Shown piece by piece: positions 1 through 10,514 of a stretch of DNA of 64,000 nucleotides (position 1 is its first letter; every line of letters begins with the position of its first letter). The notes under the pieces were generated by a model. The model saw only the letters and a list, made by a program, of their open reading frames with translations. It ran no database searches and was not told the DNA's origin. The position numbers and the translations under genes are program-made. The DNA lies in the NCBI RefSeq assembly GCF_020509005.1, contig NC_063013.1:6758001-6822000 (forward strand), in the 5' to 3' direction. Source of the stretch: Fulvia fulva. Lineage: Eukaryota > Ascomycota > Dothideomycetes > Mycosphaerellales > Mycosphaerellaceae.

Positions 1-640
1 GTACAGATCGTTCATGATCTCCCACATACACCCGGCAATCAACCGATACATCATTCAACGCCTGTACCCGCTCAAGAAACCCCGTATCAACTCTCCCCTT
101 GCGGCCAGCGACCGGAACCAGCAATTTCTCCATCTGGCCAACATGAAAATTCCGCAAAACCAACCGCCGACTCTGCTCATTAGCAACAAGCTCTCCCTGG
201 ACCTCAAGCAGGTTCGCAAGAACGTCGCTCAAATCATCTTCCTCGGCGGCGATATTCTCCTCGCAATCCCACAGGTCCCGGGCTGTCTTGGCGAGCGTGC
301 GCTTGATGTACCAAGCCGCTGTCTCCATGCCGCAGGTCTCGGTAGCGTTTGCAGCTGTAGTCGAGGCCAGGTCGATGTCGTGGCCGTGCCAGCCGTAGCG
401 CTCTAGTCTGGCGCTTCGGGCGTTGCAGTGGGTGGTGAGGGGTTCGAGGTGGGATATGGTGGTGCGGATAGGGGTGGTGGGGGTGTGTTGGAAGGAGAGT
501 ATGTCGTGCTGTTCGCGGTCGACACTCTTCTTGTGGGTATGGCATTCTTGCTGACGATGTTCGAGCGCTTGGCGGGCTTTTTGGAGGCTGGTTGTCAGCC
601 AGCTGCGGTCGTACGCGGGAAGGATGGGTTCACCGTCCAT
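1..640 (-). CDS. Unknown protein, C-terminal part cut by the left edge
   Basis: An open frame on the minus strand runs without a stop from about position 708 to the left edge. The first in-frame ATG is at 640-638 and gives 213 codons before the edge. The predicted peptide is polar, with Gln/Glu/Arg-rich helical stretches (for example LQKARQALEHRQQE), a Thr/Pro-rich segment and a Glu/Asp-rich region. I recognise no family. An AG directly upstream of the frame near 705 could be an intron acceptor, so the true start may lie further upstream in another exon. The coding strand changes from C-rich (about 530-430) to G/T-rich (below about 200), the skew pattern seen in other short genes here. Reality of the gene is likely; its start and function are unknown. 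Confidence 0.55.
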   Translation of the reverse strand, partial: MDGEPILPAYDRSWLTTSLQKARQALEHRQQECHTHKKSVDREQHDILSFQHTPTTPIRTTISHLEPLTTHCNARSARLERYGWHGHDIDLASTTAANATETCGMETAAWYIKRTLAKTARDLWDCEENIAAEEDDLSDVLANLLEVQGELVANEQSRRLVLRNFHVGQMEKLLVPVAGRKGRVDTGFLERVQALNDVSVDCRVYVGDHERSV

Positions 641-765
641 GTAGGAGGAAAGGAATGCTATGCGCAAAAAGGCTTCGACACGCCCCTCGCGATGTTTGTA
701 TGCTCATGTTGCCAGAATTTGAGACAGCTTCAAAGCACGACGAAAGTAGGAGTTGCAGCACTGTC

Positions 766-914
766 TCAGCCTGACTTGGGACTGACTATGATCCTCATGT
801 GCTCGTCTTTGTTGTCGGTATGGTCTACTGGCGTCTTCTTGATTATGTCGTTGAGCAGACACAGGTCGCGGCATGACTGCACCATCCAGCTTTGAATGAT
901 TTCCGAGGGCACGT
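766..914 (-). pseudogene. Decayed C-terminal tail of a zinc alcohol dehydrogenase
   Basis: The minus-strand frame ending in TGA at 768-766 encodes a short peptide with NKDEHMRIIVSPKS near its end. It matches the tail NKDEHIKILVSPKS of the intact dehydrogenase that ends at 1500 on the same strand. The preceding residues (SEIIQ, then MV, then NDII) follow the same order as SEVIQ, MVTG and DDII in that gene. No Rossmann fold or zinc-site sequence precedes it, so only about the last 45 residues survive. It is most simply a truncated partial duplicate. It could also be the last exon of a gene whose other exons I cannot find. Confidence 0.5.
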
Positions 915-1499
915 GTTGTGCCGTATTGTTTGGAGCACTGTCCGGAGCTCCCAGATGTCACAAGACAACCACAGTCACATGCACGCTTCACAGCAAAGCC
1001 ATATATACTGGCGATATTTCTGTGCCCTTCGACGGTCATTCTCGGTCAACTGGCGCAGTCAATCTGCCGAAGGTTGGCTATGCTTGACAATATCACTAAT
1101 GCCGACGATGCATTGATCGTAGGCCTTTATGGTCGTTGTCGTCGAGAAGCAGCTATTTGATCGAGGATGATTGTTTTGCTCTTGCTGACAGCTAAGCATC
1201 AGGTCTTTGGAATCGCCCGCATAAGGTAGCAAGCCCCCGGGGCCTGAGTAGGCTGACCCAAAACAACAGTGGCTTCGAATGCCGAAAGAACAAAGATGAC
1301 CACCCTGAGCCCACGTCATGATCTACCTGAGCAATGCGAGGAAAGATGTTATTCTATCTTGATGTCAGTAGCTTCGGTACAGATATGGTACGTGGTACTG
1401 ACAGTACTTTTGCCTCCAAGATAATTTCTTAATGAACATATCGGTGTTGTATAACTTTGAGGCTCGTGTCCATTTCGCGCACAAGATCGCATGAACATC
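915..1499. other. Intergenic, no gene seen
   Basis: About 585 bp between the decayed dehydrogenase tail and the 3' end of the intact dehydrogenase. Open frames here are short, overlap on both strands and have no convincing protein character. I see no RNA gene or repeat. Confidence 0.5.
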
Positions 1500-2741
1500 T
1501 CAAATCGACTTCGGACTCACTAAGATCTTGATATGCTCATCTTTATTATTGATGAGTTCCTTGAAGCCATTCTCAATGATATCGTCCAAGCGGATCCTGC
1601 CTGTCACCATCTTCTTATAGCCTTGCAGCTTGCCTACGAGGATGTTCAGTAACGTCCTTTTGATGGCCAAGTTCACCTTCGTCATACGTACCATCAACGA
1701 TCATCTGTATCACCTCCGACATAGCACGGTCATCGAAGATCAGCGTGCCTTTCATTGTAATGTGTTTGGCTAGGAATTGCCAGCATGGAATCGTGATCTG
1801 TTCCATCAGTATATGCCGCGTATAGAGTCGTCGGCAACTCACATCCTGTTCCCAGACTGCTACCATCATGTACAGACCCTCAAATTGTAGCGCATCAAGA
1901 GCTCCTGGTAAAGCACGCGGCGCGCCAGCGCAATCGAAGACAACCTCCACGCCACGATCGTCTGTGAGCTCGCTACACCGCTGAGGTACGTTCTCCTCGG
2001 ACGGGTTGATGACCGTATGGCAAAAGTGTGACACCTGTTCCCTCCGTAGAGCCGTTGGTTCCGAGACAATGACGTTCTTCGCGCCAGCGGCCTTCAGGCA
2101 CAATAGCAGAGCAAATCCGATCGGTCCCCCTCCAAGCACCAAAACGTCTTTGTCCCTCCAATCGGTGATTCTAGAGACCTTCATAGCATGGTGCACAATG
2201 ACAAGCGGCTCCAGAACAGCCGCATACTCCAATGGGATCTGCGGAGGAAGCAGATACAACTTCCCTTCATCAACAACGACTGTCTCGCCAAATCCACCGA
2301 AACCTGTGCTGCCTCCAATGTAGCCGAGCTTTGAGCAGCAATGTGAGATCCCAGCCTTGCAAGCCAAGCAGGCGTTGCAGAGCACTCGAGGATCGACCAT
2401 CACGTTATCACCGTGCTTGAACTTCGAGCCTGCTGGTGGCGATCTGACTTTGCCGCATAGCTCGTGTCCTAGCGTGACTGGAATGGTCGCCTTCGAGAGG
2501 GGATGAGGTCGCTCGGTTGTTGGGACAGTGATGGGACCGACCAGATATTCATGGAGATCACTGCCACAGATGCCTGCGTTTGTTCAGTATCAGTCGCATC
2601 ACTTGGCTGTTATCGATGTAAAGAACGAGATGACCAACCGCACCATTCTACATCTACAATTACTTGACCGTCGCTGGGCTGAGGCTCTTCGACCTCGTCG
2701 ACACGGATGTCGCCTCTGGCGTGGAATCTTGCTGCTTTCAT
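1500..2741 (-). CDS. Zinc-dependent alcohol dehydrogenase, (R,R)-butanediol dehydrogenase-like
   Basis: Spliced gene: exons 2741-2639, 2573-1692 and 1633-1500, introns of 65 and 58 bp with GT-AG ends (the second has an ACTGAAC branch site). The sum is exactly 373 codons (372 residues), the normal size for medium-chain dehydrogenases. The GroES-like half contains CGSDLHEY and GHELCG, which supply catalytic zinc ligands, and the structural zinc lobe CNACLACKAGISHCC. The nucleotide-binding motif is VLGGGPIG. The family oxidises secondary alcohols or reduces ketones such as acetoin with NAD(H) in the cytosol. Butanediol dehydrogenase is the closest subfamily by feel; sorbitol dehydrogenase is the main alternative. 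The isolated tail at 766-914 looks like a partial copy of this gene. Confidence 0.85.
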
Positions 2742-3346
2742 GGCAATATATGATAGCTGATAGGTCCAGGTATCTGTCTTGCAAAGTATGCTGTTCCGGG
2801 ACTGCAATGGAAGATAGGCATGTAGTGTGTTGATCGACGAGTCCACCCCGCGTAAGCTGCCCTACCTCGGTGCTCCTCATCGTTTGCGAGCTGCAACACA
2901 TCGCAATGATGCTTGCGTCGGCATCTGTGAGTGAACAGCTGCCGTTGAAAAGCCCAAAGCCTCTCTCCTGCTATGCTACATCCGCTCGATAAGATCGAGA
3001 AGCTGCAAGAACATCAGCGTGCCTGACGAGTATTCCACGGTGTATCTCCTTTCCCGGCCTGCTACGACTGTGTGTCGAAGACGCTCTGCCAACATTTGGC
3101 GAGGGGTGGCGAGGCGGGCATTGTCACGATGCGGGGCTCGTCTTTGATCCCTCGATCACGATACGTTATGTGCGCGTTGCGTTGACACGAGTCGTTGTGG
3201 TGTTATGTAAAAGGAGCCTGGAGGAAGGAAACGCAACCTTCACCTTCTCAGCTCGGCGACAATCCTTGCACGCCAAGAGTCAGCCCTCGGTTCGGCTCAC
3301 ATGCTCCAACGGCTGAGGTCGCCTCTACCTTCCACGCTTTAATCTG
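2742..3346. other. Upstream region of the dehydrogenase, no gene seen
   Basis: About 600 bp upstream of the minus-strand dehydrogenase start. It presumably holds that gene's promoter and 5' leader. No long open frame, repeat or RNA gene was recognised. Confidence 0.4.
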
Positions 3347-3691
3347 ATGGTACGATGCCATATTATTATACTACCTCCAATGACTGGCGCCCTGCCGCCC
3401 TTCGCAGCAGATCAAATGGAGCCCTATATTATCACCTTCAATTCCAAGCCCGACTCCGCCATCGAGCTCGAACGTCTCGTTCGTATTGCCATCATCTGCT
3501 TCAACATCAGGGACTTCTACCACGAGACCGCATCGGGACAGCAACTTCTCTCTCAGTCAGTTGTACTGGAAGAGGAAGAATGTGAATGCACCGTGGATGT
3601 ACATGCAGTACATGGGGATGAGGAATCCAATGGGGTTGTGAACACCCAATGGATGTGTGTGATTCCGTCTTATGATTACCATTACCTGTGA
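3347..3691 (+). CDS. Possible small protein of unknown function
   Basis: A 114-codon plus-strand frame with an acidic centre (VVLEEEECECTVDVHAVHGD) and several Tyr/Ile-rich stretches. A second in-frame Met at residue 12 (MTGALPPF) is a plausible alternative start. No signal peptide, membrane segment or known domain is visible. It sits between two minus-strand genes and may be a chance frame or one exon of a spliced gene. Support is weak. Confidence 0.22.
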   Translation: MVRCHIIILPPMTGALPPFAADQMEPYIITFNSKPDSAIELERLVRIAIICFNIRDFYHETASGQQLLSQSVVLEEEECECTVDVHAVHGDEESNGVVNTQWMCVIPSYDYHYL

Positions 3692-3875
3692 TCTGTCCGC
3701 ACTTCCAAGCGATTTCGAGGTCCATCTATTCCAAGCATTACCCAGCCTAAGCGCTTTCCCTCTATCAGTCCCTATCCCTGGCGATGGTCAAGCTATGCTC
3801 GCATGACTACCAGGCTGCGCTCCATTCTCTTTCCGGTCGTGTCCAATTCCTGTACTTCGCTCCTACCACCTACAA

Positions 3876-4946
3876 TTACGCCGCTCCATCCTCCACCGAC
3901 ACGATCTCCTGGTACGCAAACGCCTCACACCTCGGACAGTAGAACTCCTTGTCCTCAAAGTACGCAGCGTCATGCTGATCCTGCCCGACGCAGCTCAAAT
4001 GGAACCATCCATCGCAGATATCGCACGCCGCCATCTCTCCAAGCGAATGGTCGAATGTTTGCTGGCAGATGCAGTACAGGAAGCCTTGCTGTGACTGAAG
4101 TGAAGATGGAGATTTGGGCGAGTCGGCAGTACCCTCCGAGCTTGGGAGCTGGCACTCTTCGAGTGAGGGAAGCGAGTCCGGGGTCGTGCGGTCTTCATCG
4201 ATAGATGTTGGGGAGCTGTACTGCGAGCGGAGGTCCACGCTCTTGGCCTTGCGATGGAGCGACTCGGAAGCTGTGCTCTGTTCGCTTGCTGATCCTGGGG
4301 AGCTGTACCTGGAGCGTAAATCCTGGGACTTGCCTTTGCGGTGAAGCGAGTCAAGAGATGTACGTCTCTCGCCACTATCTGAAGATGCTGGGGAGCTATA
4401 CTTTGTGCGCAGGTCCTCTGTCTTATTCTTGTGGCTGAGAGATAGCCGCGGTTGATCTGTTGGTCCGTGTTGCCTGAGGGGAACTGGTGTGCTGAGGGAT
4501 TCCACTGACGGCGCGCCTGCCACTCGTTGTAAGACTGTCTCCGCATTCTCCTTATCGTGAATGATCTTCCTCGCCTTGATGATGGCGTCTTCGAGCCAGT
4601 ACTGATGGTCGACTGAAATTGGAATAGTCGGGCTGTCTCTTGGCCGGTCAGAACACTCGAGATCTGAGTATGCTTGAATGCGGCGAATCCGCTTTTGCGG
4701 TGGCTGCTGTGATCCGTTATTGTAGTGATTTGCTCCCGGCACCTGTCGCTCTACCAATGCGCGGCGCTTGCATGAGCGCAGTCGTCTCGGTGGCGCATAT
4801 TCTTCTGGTGGCTCTTCCATTGTGGTGGCGGAGGACATTCGTGCTGACAAGCGCTGCTGGAAGAACGTGACCGTCTCCATGTTGCGCTGAATGTTAGTGC
4901 GCGGCGCGTAGTGCGCCGCGTAGATGAGAAGTTGTCGCGCGAGCAA
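3876..4946 (-). CDS. PHD-finger protein with Ser-rich internal repeats
   Basis: A 356-codon frame. The C-terminus (about residues 290-345) is a PHD zinc finger with the order C-C-C-C-H-C-C-C: YCICQQ, ACDICDGWFHLSC, YCPRCEAF. The family reads histone H3 tails in the nucleus. About residues 165-265 contain three imperfect ~30-residue repeats built on SLxxKxKxxDLRxxYSSP (core at SHKNKTEDLRTKYSSP, HRKGKSQDLRSRYSSP and HRKAKSVDLRSQYSSP). The N-terminal part is basic (RRLRSCKRRALVERQ). The start is uncertain: an intron-like CTAACATTCAG lies directly before an in-frame ATG at 4880, so the first codons of the long frame may be intron and an upstream exon may exist. No JmjC or bromodomain is seen, so this may be an accessory subunit of a chromatin complex. 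Confidence 0.75.
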   Translation of the reverse strand: MLARQLLIYAAHYAPRTNIQRNMETVTFFQQRLSARMSSATTMEEPPEEYAPPRRLRSCKRRALVERQVPGANHYNNGSQQPPQKRIRRIQAYSDLECSDRPRDSPTIPISVDHQYWLEDAIIKARKIIHDKENAETVLQRVAGAPSVESLSTPVPLRQHGPTDQPRLSLSHKNKTEDLRTKYSSPASSDSGERRTSLDSLHRKGKSQDLRSRYSSPGSASEQSTASESLHRKAKSVDLRSQYSSPTSIDEDRTTPDSLPSLEECQLPSSEGTADSPKSPSSLQSQQGFLYCICQQTFDHSLGEMAACDICDGWFHLSCVGQDQHDAAYFEDKEFYCPRCEAFAYQEIVSVEDGAA

Positions 4947-5650
4947 AGATCGGCGTCAAAAAAGAGGTTGGCGGCCGCAGAGAATACATGGGTCATGCGG
5001 AAGTCACCGCCGGCATGTGAGCGACACTCACCTTGAGCCCGCTATCCCAAGCAAAGTCCGATCACTGGACACCTCACGTTCACTGCCATCAGCGAGAGGT
5101 GTCACTGCTCGCTCGCTGCTGTCGAAGTCAAGTGCCGTGAGTGTCATTGTGCGGTGCTGAAGATGTTCAGATTAGCACTGGTCAAAGCTTGACATCCTTG
5201 ACAAACGCCGCGCACATGCAACGTCGACCCGAGCAGCGCTAAAAATCCGTTCGAGCCTAAGCTTGGAGGACGCCACAAGTAGGCAGTCCTGCTGCCCATG
5301 TTAGATCGAGCCATGAAGTGAAGCATTAGCAAGTTCAGTCTCTATTATTGTCCACACTGCAAGCATGCCATTTTCATGCCTCATTACAGTATCGTCTCAA
5401 ACTCGTACAGTCGCAAGGTGTCTTTCCTGATCCTGCTTTTATCGCGGCGGCCGTAGCCAGCTTCGTAACGCCTGAAGACCCAACAACCTTGCTATGCGAT
5501 CAACCGCGGATCACCCCGTTACTCCTGAATGCGTAGCCGGATCGAGTACCTCCGTTCGCGAAGGTTGGCGCGGCAGAACATGTCGCGAACTCCACGTTTT
5601 CGAGGCTTCGGGTTATGCTGATCCGCCAACTTCCTACTCCCCTCGGTTTC
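4947..5650. other. Intergenic, no gene seen
   Basis: About 700 bp between the PHD gene's 5' side and the 3' end of ERD2. It includes a minus-strand stretch at about 5150-5030 that reads as a possible leader exon with an AAG/GTGAGT donor, but it does not join the PHD frame in phase. Nothing else was recognised. Confidence 0.4.
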
Positions 5651-6644
5651 CTATACTGGAAGGTTGAACCTTTTGCCTTGTAGCACCCTGGAAGCGTGTC
5701 AGCAGCTGCAGTAGTGTGTACTATGCGACTCGAAAGCGTGAATGGTACTCACTTCGTGTAGTAGATCCAGAAGAAGTCGGAGTACAAGATCGTCTGGACA
5801 ATGCCGCCCAACACCGGGATCGGATCCCAGTAGCCATTCTCCGTGAAGAACCTCCATACCCAGTTGGGAATGTATAGAGCTCTGTATGCTCCCAGCGCGA
5901 AGAGGTAATGTGTCGTGATCGTCTCCGCTTCACCAGTCCTTTGCAGCATGAAGAGCTGTGGGAGGATCGCAACAGCTTCTAGCCAGATCGAGAACGCCCA
6001 GAGCATCTGTCCATCGTGTTAGTCTATCCCACCGCCAAGCCGCATTATCTCGCTCTTGCAACGTACCTCAGTGGGTGTGTACTTGTAGGGAAGCAGTAAT
6101 CCCAGCACCGCAGCTCCTCCCACCAGGTATTCCACCTTGAAAGTATCTTGATTCGGATCGTGCGTGGGCTTGTAATCGTTGAGCATGAGGTATACAACGT
6201 AGATTTGCGAGCCGATGAAGGCGATTTTGAAGAAGGTGTTCCAGAGGGATTTGGTCGGGTCTGTCCAGAGGAGGTCTGCCGCGCTTCATTAATGCTGCTG
6301 TTTTCCCTTCGCCGTAGTCCGCCATTTCTGAACGTACCAAGATATCTCGTGACATATACAATTAGGTAGAGGAACTGGCTCTTGAAGGATATACCACTTG
6401 CGCTCTGCCATCATGTCTTAGTCAATGTTTCTAGGTCCAATGCTTCGAGGATGTCGAGATCGCGTACACTTGTCGACTTCATTTTGGCGAGTAATATGAA
6501 GATGGATGCAAGGTGAGAAAGGTCACCAACTACAGGCGACATTCGTTAGCCATCTTTCTTCAGCCCAACACGCATTCAACCAAGAGGTCACTGGTGTTGT
6601 CGCAAGCTGTGTACGGGATGCTTACGGATTCTGAAGATGTTCAT
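5651..6644 (-). CDS. ERD2: ER lumen protein-retaining receptor (HDEL receptor)
   Basis: Six exons rebuilt from splice sites: 6644-6626, 6529-6468, 6404-6338, 6275-6067, 6006-5753 and 5687-5651. They sum to 216 codons (215 residues), the family's normal length. ERD2 cycles between Golgi and ER and returns soluble ER residents bearing HDEL/KDEL tails. Visible family signatures are MNIFRILGDLSHL at the start, [56 protein letters not shown] and the C-terminal end [10 protein letters not shown]. The seven hydrophobic membrane segments follow one another as expected. Every intron has GT-AG ends and the joins keep frame. The 19-base first exon is very short but typical of fungal ERD2 genes. Confidence 0.95.
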
Positions 6645-6975
6645 CTTGGTGGATTGTGGCGCGCGGCCGGGGTTTTGTCGTATGGTCAACGTGTAGCCAG
6701 AGTTGGAGAAGCAGAAGAGGTGTGGTGGTCAAGTAATGAAAGTCCCCTTGGAAGTCGCGAATCTTTGGGAAAGCTGTCTTCGTAACACGCAGCTGTGTCG
6801 ATCGCTCCTAGCGGGTAGAAGCGCCACAGGGATAAAAGAAGCACTAAGCCTGTTACGTGCACATGGAACGCGTGGATCTGAGGCACTGGAGATAGAGCAT
6901 TGTATATTGTGTTTATTGCATGTTGTCTACATAGTATCTCATGTACGCGTATGTATATACGAATCCATATCGTTA

Positions 6976-8832
6976 TCACTTGCAGAAATTGAACCTCGCA
7001 ACACTTGGATCGTGATCCGAAGCCTGCTCATCAGTCGTCACCCAGGTATTGACATGGATGTGTTCATAATCAGCACGAGCCCTGTTCAACCTTGGGCTCA
7101 CATAGAAGTGATCGAGCTCCTGGGAGTTCATGTCAAACAAGTAGGTGTACTGCTCAACATCGCGAATGCCAGCAACATCGTCAAAGCTTCTAAGTCCAGA
7201 CACTGCTGCCAAGGTCTTCAATGGCTGCACATACTGGAACTCATTGTAGTCACCACCCAGGACTACAGCAGCATTTCGGTCGAGGTTCAAAATCTGTTTC
7301 ACAAACGAGCCTGTGATGTTGGCCTGCTGCTCGCGAGTGTCTACGCCCTGGTTGACCGGAGGACGTGGGTCGCCATGCAGAGAAGTGCTGCCACCTTTGG
7401 AAGTCCAGTGCACGTTGATGGTGAAGAATGTGTGCTGTCCATCTTTTGTCTCCCACTGAGCGGCCAACGGCTTTCTGCTGGAGCCCCAAGCTGCATTTGC
7501 TGGGTCAATACGGCCTGGGTTGAACTTGAGTGATGGGCCTGGCAGGACTTCATTGGCATCAGTGGGAGATCCTGGGTTTGGCTTTCGCAACTGAATGACG
7601 TTGGGGTTGTAAAGATATGCCGTGCGGATGTTGCCACCAGGCTGACCACCGTCTTGGTCATCGACTGGATCAATGTCCACGAAGGAGTAGTTCACTGCCG
7701 AGCCAGCTGCGGTGATGGAGTCACGAAGAGTCGACAAGCTGACATTGGCATCGACAATTGCGTCGTTGGTAGGCCCATTGTCGTCTTGGACTTCCTGAAC
7801 CATGATGAGATCAGGCGAGCGAAGGAAGTTAGCGATGTGATCGCCAATGCTCGAGATCTGATCGGCAGGAGAGCCAGAGTAGTAGTTCTCGATGTTGTAC
7901 TGCCCAACGGTTATGCCGCTGCACCGTCCATTGGAGCGCAGTCTGGTGGCTGGCGGCAGAGCCGGGCTTTTTGATCGTGTCACTTTGATCGCAGTAGTGG
8001 GGAGGATTCTGTAGAAGCCAAAGTCCTGAAACACGACCCCAGTGATCTCCTCAAGAGAGTCACCGAGCTTCGTGGTCACATTCGGGTTGCTGGTTCCATC
8101 AAGCGGGCTCCCGATGAGGATCGCCTCCGGGTTCGCATCACGATCTCTAAGAGTGAGACCACCTCGGCTGTTATCTCCAGTAGTGCTCCAGTCTCCAACT
8201 ACCCAAGTATCGCCAAAGGAGTTTGGCCTTGCAACGGCACGTGGGCGACGAACAGTGACCAGCTCTCCAGTCAGAGACTCCCAAAAGTCGAGCCCATACA
8301 GTCTCGGGTCCAACGTGGGGTTCCTGACTGACACTCGGCTCTGATTGTTGGGGACTGCAAAGACGTCGCCATTGTCAAGGACGCTGTATTGCTCGGTGGG
8401 TGGGTTGAGGCCTCTCTGTCCGATGACAATCGGTACAACGGGGTTTCCAGTAGAGATGGTGGTGATGTTGGAGGGTCGGTCGATTTCCGTCAAGAAGAGA
8501 TAGTTGCTGCCTGCTGCCGTAGTTGGTCGGTATTCTGTTACTCGTCCGTTAAGAGTGATGACGTTGCCAACTGTGACATTGTCGAGTACAGTCCTGCCGA
8601 AGACATAGATCGACTCGGAAGTGCTGGCATCGCGATCTGGGCTCTGGCTACGGAGGAAGAATCCATTCGGACCTTTGGCGGTTACTAGACCGCGAACACC
8701 AGTGACATTCTGTCCGTTAAGAGGGGACAAGAACTTGTTGCCATTGATTTGTGCAATCGTAGGGTTGACTACCTGTGCTGTAGCAGCGCCGACCAATGCT
8801 GCGAGAGCACCCAACGAAAGAGAAAACACCAT
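6976..8832 (-). CDS. Secreted endonuclease/exonuclease/phosphatase-family nuclease
   Basis: An uninterrupted 618-codon frame. It opens with a signal peptide (MVFSLSLGALAALVGAATAQ), so the product is probably extracellular or in the wall. Residues 20-280 resemble the N-terminal OB-like region of bacterial ExeM/NucH nucleases (NGFFLRSQ, TLNGRVTEYRP). From about residue 305 comes an EEP catalytic domain: GQYNIENYYSG, MVQEVQDD with the metal-binding Glu, NVHWTSKGG, VLGGDYNEF, ELDHFYVSP and the terminal SDHDP pair. The family cleaves DNA or RNA with Mg2+. A role in nutrient scavenging or degrading extracellular DNA is inference. The gene is intronless, unlike most neighbours. Confidence 0.88.
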   Translation of the reverse strand: MVFSLSLGALAALVGAATAQVVNPTIAQINGNKFLSPLNGQNVTGVRGLVTAKGPNGFFLRSQSPDRDASTSESIYVFGRTVLDNVTVGNVITLNGRVTEYRPTTAAGSNYLFLTEIDRPSNITTISTGNPVVPIVIGQRGLNPPTEQYSVLDNGDVFAVPNNQSRVSVRNPTLDPRLYGLDFWESLTGELVTVRRPRAVARPNSFGDTWVVGDWSTTGDNSRGGLTLRDRDANPEAILIGSPLDGTSNPNVTTKLGDSLEEITGVVFQDFGFYRILPTTAIKVTRSKSPALPPATRLRSNGRCSGITVGQYNIENYYSGSPADQISSIGDHIANFLRSPDLIMVQEVQDDNGPTNDAIVDANVSLSTLRDSITAAGSAVNYSFVDIDPVDDQDGGQPGGNIRTAYLYNPNVIQLRKPNPGSPTDANEVLPGPSLKFNPGRIDPANAAWGSSRKPLAAQWETKDGQHTFFTINVHWTSKGGSTSLHGDPRPPVNQGVDTREQQANITGSFVKQILNLDRNAAVVLGGDYNEFQYVQPLKTLAAVSGLRSFDDVAGIRDVEQYTYLFDMNSQELDHFYVSPRLNRARADYEHIHVNTWVTTDEQASDHDPSVARFNFCK

Positions 8833-8887
8833 CTTGAATGTGTGTCGAGTATCCCGGTGCCAACACGTCTTCCTTACCTGGTATCCA

Positions 8888-8900
8888 TTGTATATATACT
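8888..8900 (-). promoter_or_regulatory. TATA-like element upstream of the nuclease gene
   Basis: A TATATATAC run lies about 60 bp upstream of the nuclease start codon at 8832. Distance and sequence fit a core promoter TATA box, but this is inference from sequence alone. Confidence 0.25.
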
Positions 8901-9109
8901 ACCTCTTGTATCCTCTGACTACGGTCCTCCTTCCTCTTTCAGGTGCGGCATTCGCCTGGCTCAAGCACCAGAAGTCAAATCGACGTAAGGTATGTGTAGA
9001 TAGCTCTGTTCACTGGCTTCTTGGCGACGTCGATCTATTGGCGGTGGTGGCGGGTCGTACAAGCAGTCTATCTTGACCATTTCGCCTACGAACGCGTGAT
9101 AGATTGGTG

Positions 9110-9978
9110 TTATCTCGTTGGACGCAGCGAAGTGGGTGTGGCGGCTGATATGCAGGGCAGCTGCGGCATCTCGACTTTGCGCAGGTACACCTCCGTCATC
9201 TTGCGAACGTATCGAGCAGGTCGCACATGGGTGTGAAGTTGTTGTGGATTGTTGATGATGTGAGGGTGGTGTTCGATGCCGAGGAGCGTGACATATTCTG
9301 GTGGAGGGCATCGCGACCGCGTAGCCGCGATGGAGCAGGACGCGAATGCTGGCAATACAACGCCGAGTCCAGGTCTACATGCCGAGTGTGTCGTACGAAC
9401 ATGCCATGATGTGCCATGATGGAGTAGTGCTATCCTTCTCCAGAACGCGCCCAAGGGCACGAAGCTGATGAAAGAGGTTGCGTATCGCAAGCGACAGCAG
9501 GATTGCCAGCAAAAATTGCGCCAGTGCCGCCCCCGAAGGAGAGGCATACATGTCTCGGTCCGCGATGTGCAATGCAGCCGATCTATGTACCTTTGGACAT
9601 TCGTGAGCGTCCTCAGGCCAACAAGGTCTAAGAAGATGTTAGTTGTGGTGAAATTTGGGGGTGGGGTGGGGGTATACGTGCAAGTATAGAGAAGAAGAGA
9701 AGTGGAAGCGTAAGAAAATCAGTCCAGAGTTTTGTGCTCTCGTCGCTGGCCTGTGCTCATGTCTTGACCGGCATTCTCTACGGCAGAAAGAGAACAGTGG
9801 TGACAGAATGTGTGGTGAGGAGAGTGTCCTGTTGTGATGAAGTTGTGGACAAGTGTTCAATCGGGAAGGCGCGCCAAGTGAGTGAATGAAAGCCAGCACA
9901 TACCAACTCTCTCAGCACAACAGATCTTGACTCATTCGTTCGATACCTTGTGAAGTTAGACACGTTGCTCAGAAGCAT
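9110..9978 (-). CDS. Probable spliced gene of unknown function
   Basis: Several minus-strand pieces look coding. A first piece from an ATG at 9978 (FTRYRTNESRSVVLREL) ends at a GTATGT donor at 9903. A textbook 3' splice site (CTAACATCTTCTTAG) opens a second exon at 9627, one frame of which reads through a hydrophobic helix (LAQFLLAILLSLAIRNLF). A third piece ends in TAA at 9110 (EYVTLLGIEHHPHIINN, then RKMTEVYLRKVEMPQL). An intermediate exon near 9800 may exist. I could not join all pieces in phase, so exon limits are unresolved. The hydrophobic helix suggests one membrane segment. No family recognised. Confidence 0.35.
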
Positions 9979-10514
9979 GTGTCTAGAGATATGTCTACGG
10001 TGCACCAGTACTACGTAACAGAAGCAGGGCTGTTCCCAGATTTTCTACCGAGATCGCTTACCAGACCGAACCCAAGATCTTATGGGTATCAATCGAGTGC
10101 CAACTCAGTCCGGCCTTGCTGTGTCTTCATCCTCGAATTGCTACACTCGCGAACAACGATGTATCGACGTTCGAGTGTTCCCGAATGCTGCAACGACGTC
10201 ATGTCTTACTCAGCACGAGCTGAGTGAATGTGACTCGGCTCTAGCCGGTGTTTTGATCGGGCCCCACCAAAGCTTTGGCAGTCACTGTCAGTGCAGGTAC
10301 AATGCATCACACATTGCACCTTAGCACTACGGCGTTTGCTACATCGACACGAGTCTACGCAGAGTTTCGCATCATCTCACGATTTCGATGCAAGTCACTC
10401 AGGCAGTGCTGGACGCAAACGCGGATCATCTACTTTCCGTCGATCAAACTTGTTGATTGTTCAACAGCACATTGCTCTCCTCCATTGCTACAACACTAAC
10501 ATCAAGCCGCCACG
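9979..10514. other. Intergenic, between a minus- and a plus-strand gene
   Basis: About 540 bp lying between the start of the uncertain minus-strand gene and the APC15-like gene. A shared promoter would be expected here. No gene or repeat recognised. Confidence 0.35.

Noticed and set aside
704..1039. A 111-codon minus-strand frame over the dehydrogenase tail
   Set aside because: It overlaps the tail in another frame and has no protein-like pattern; the tail's similarity to the neighbouring gene is the better explanation.
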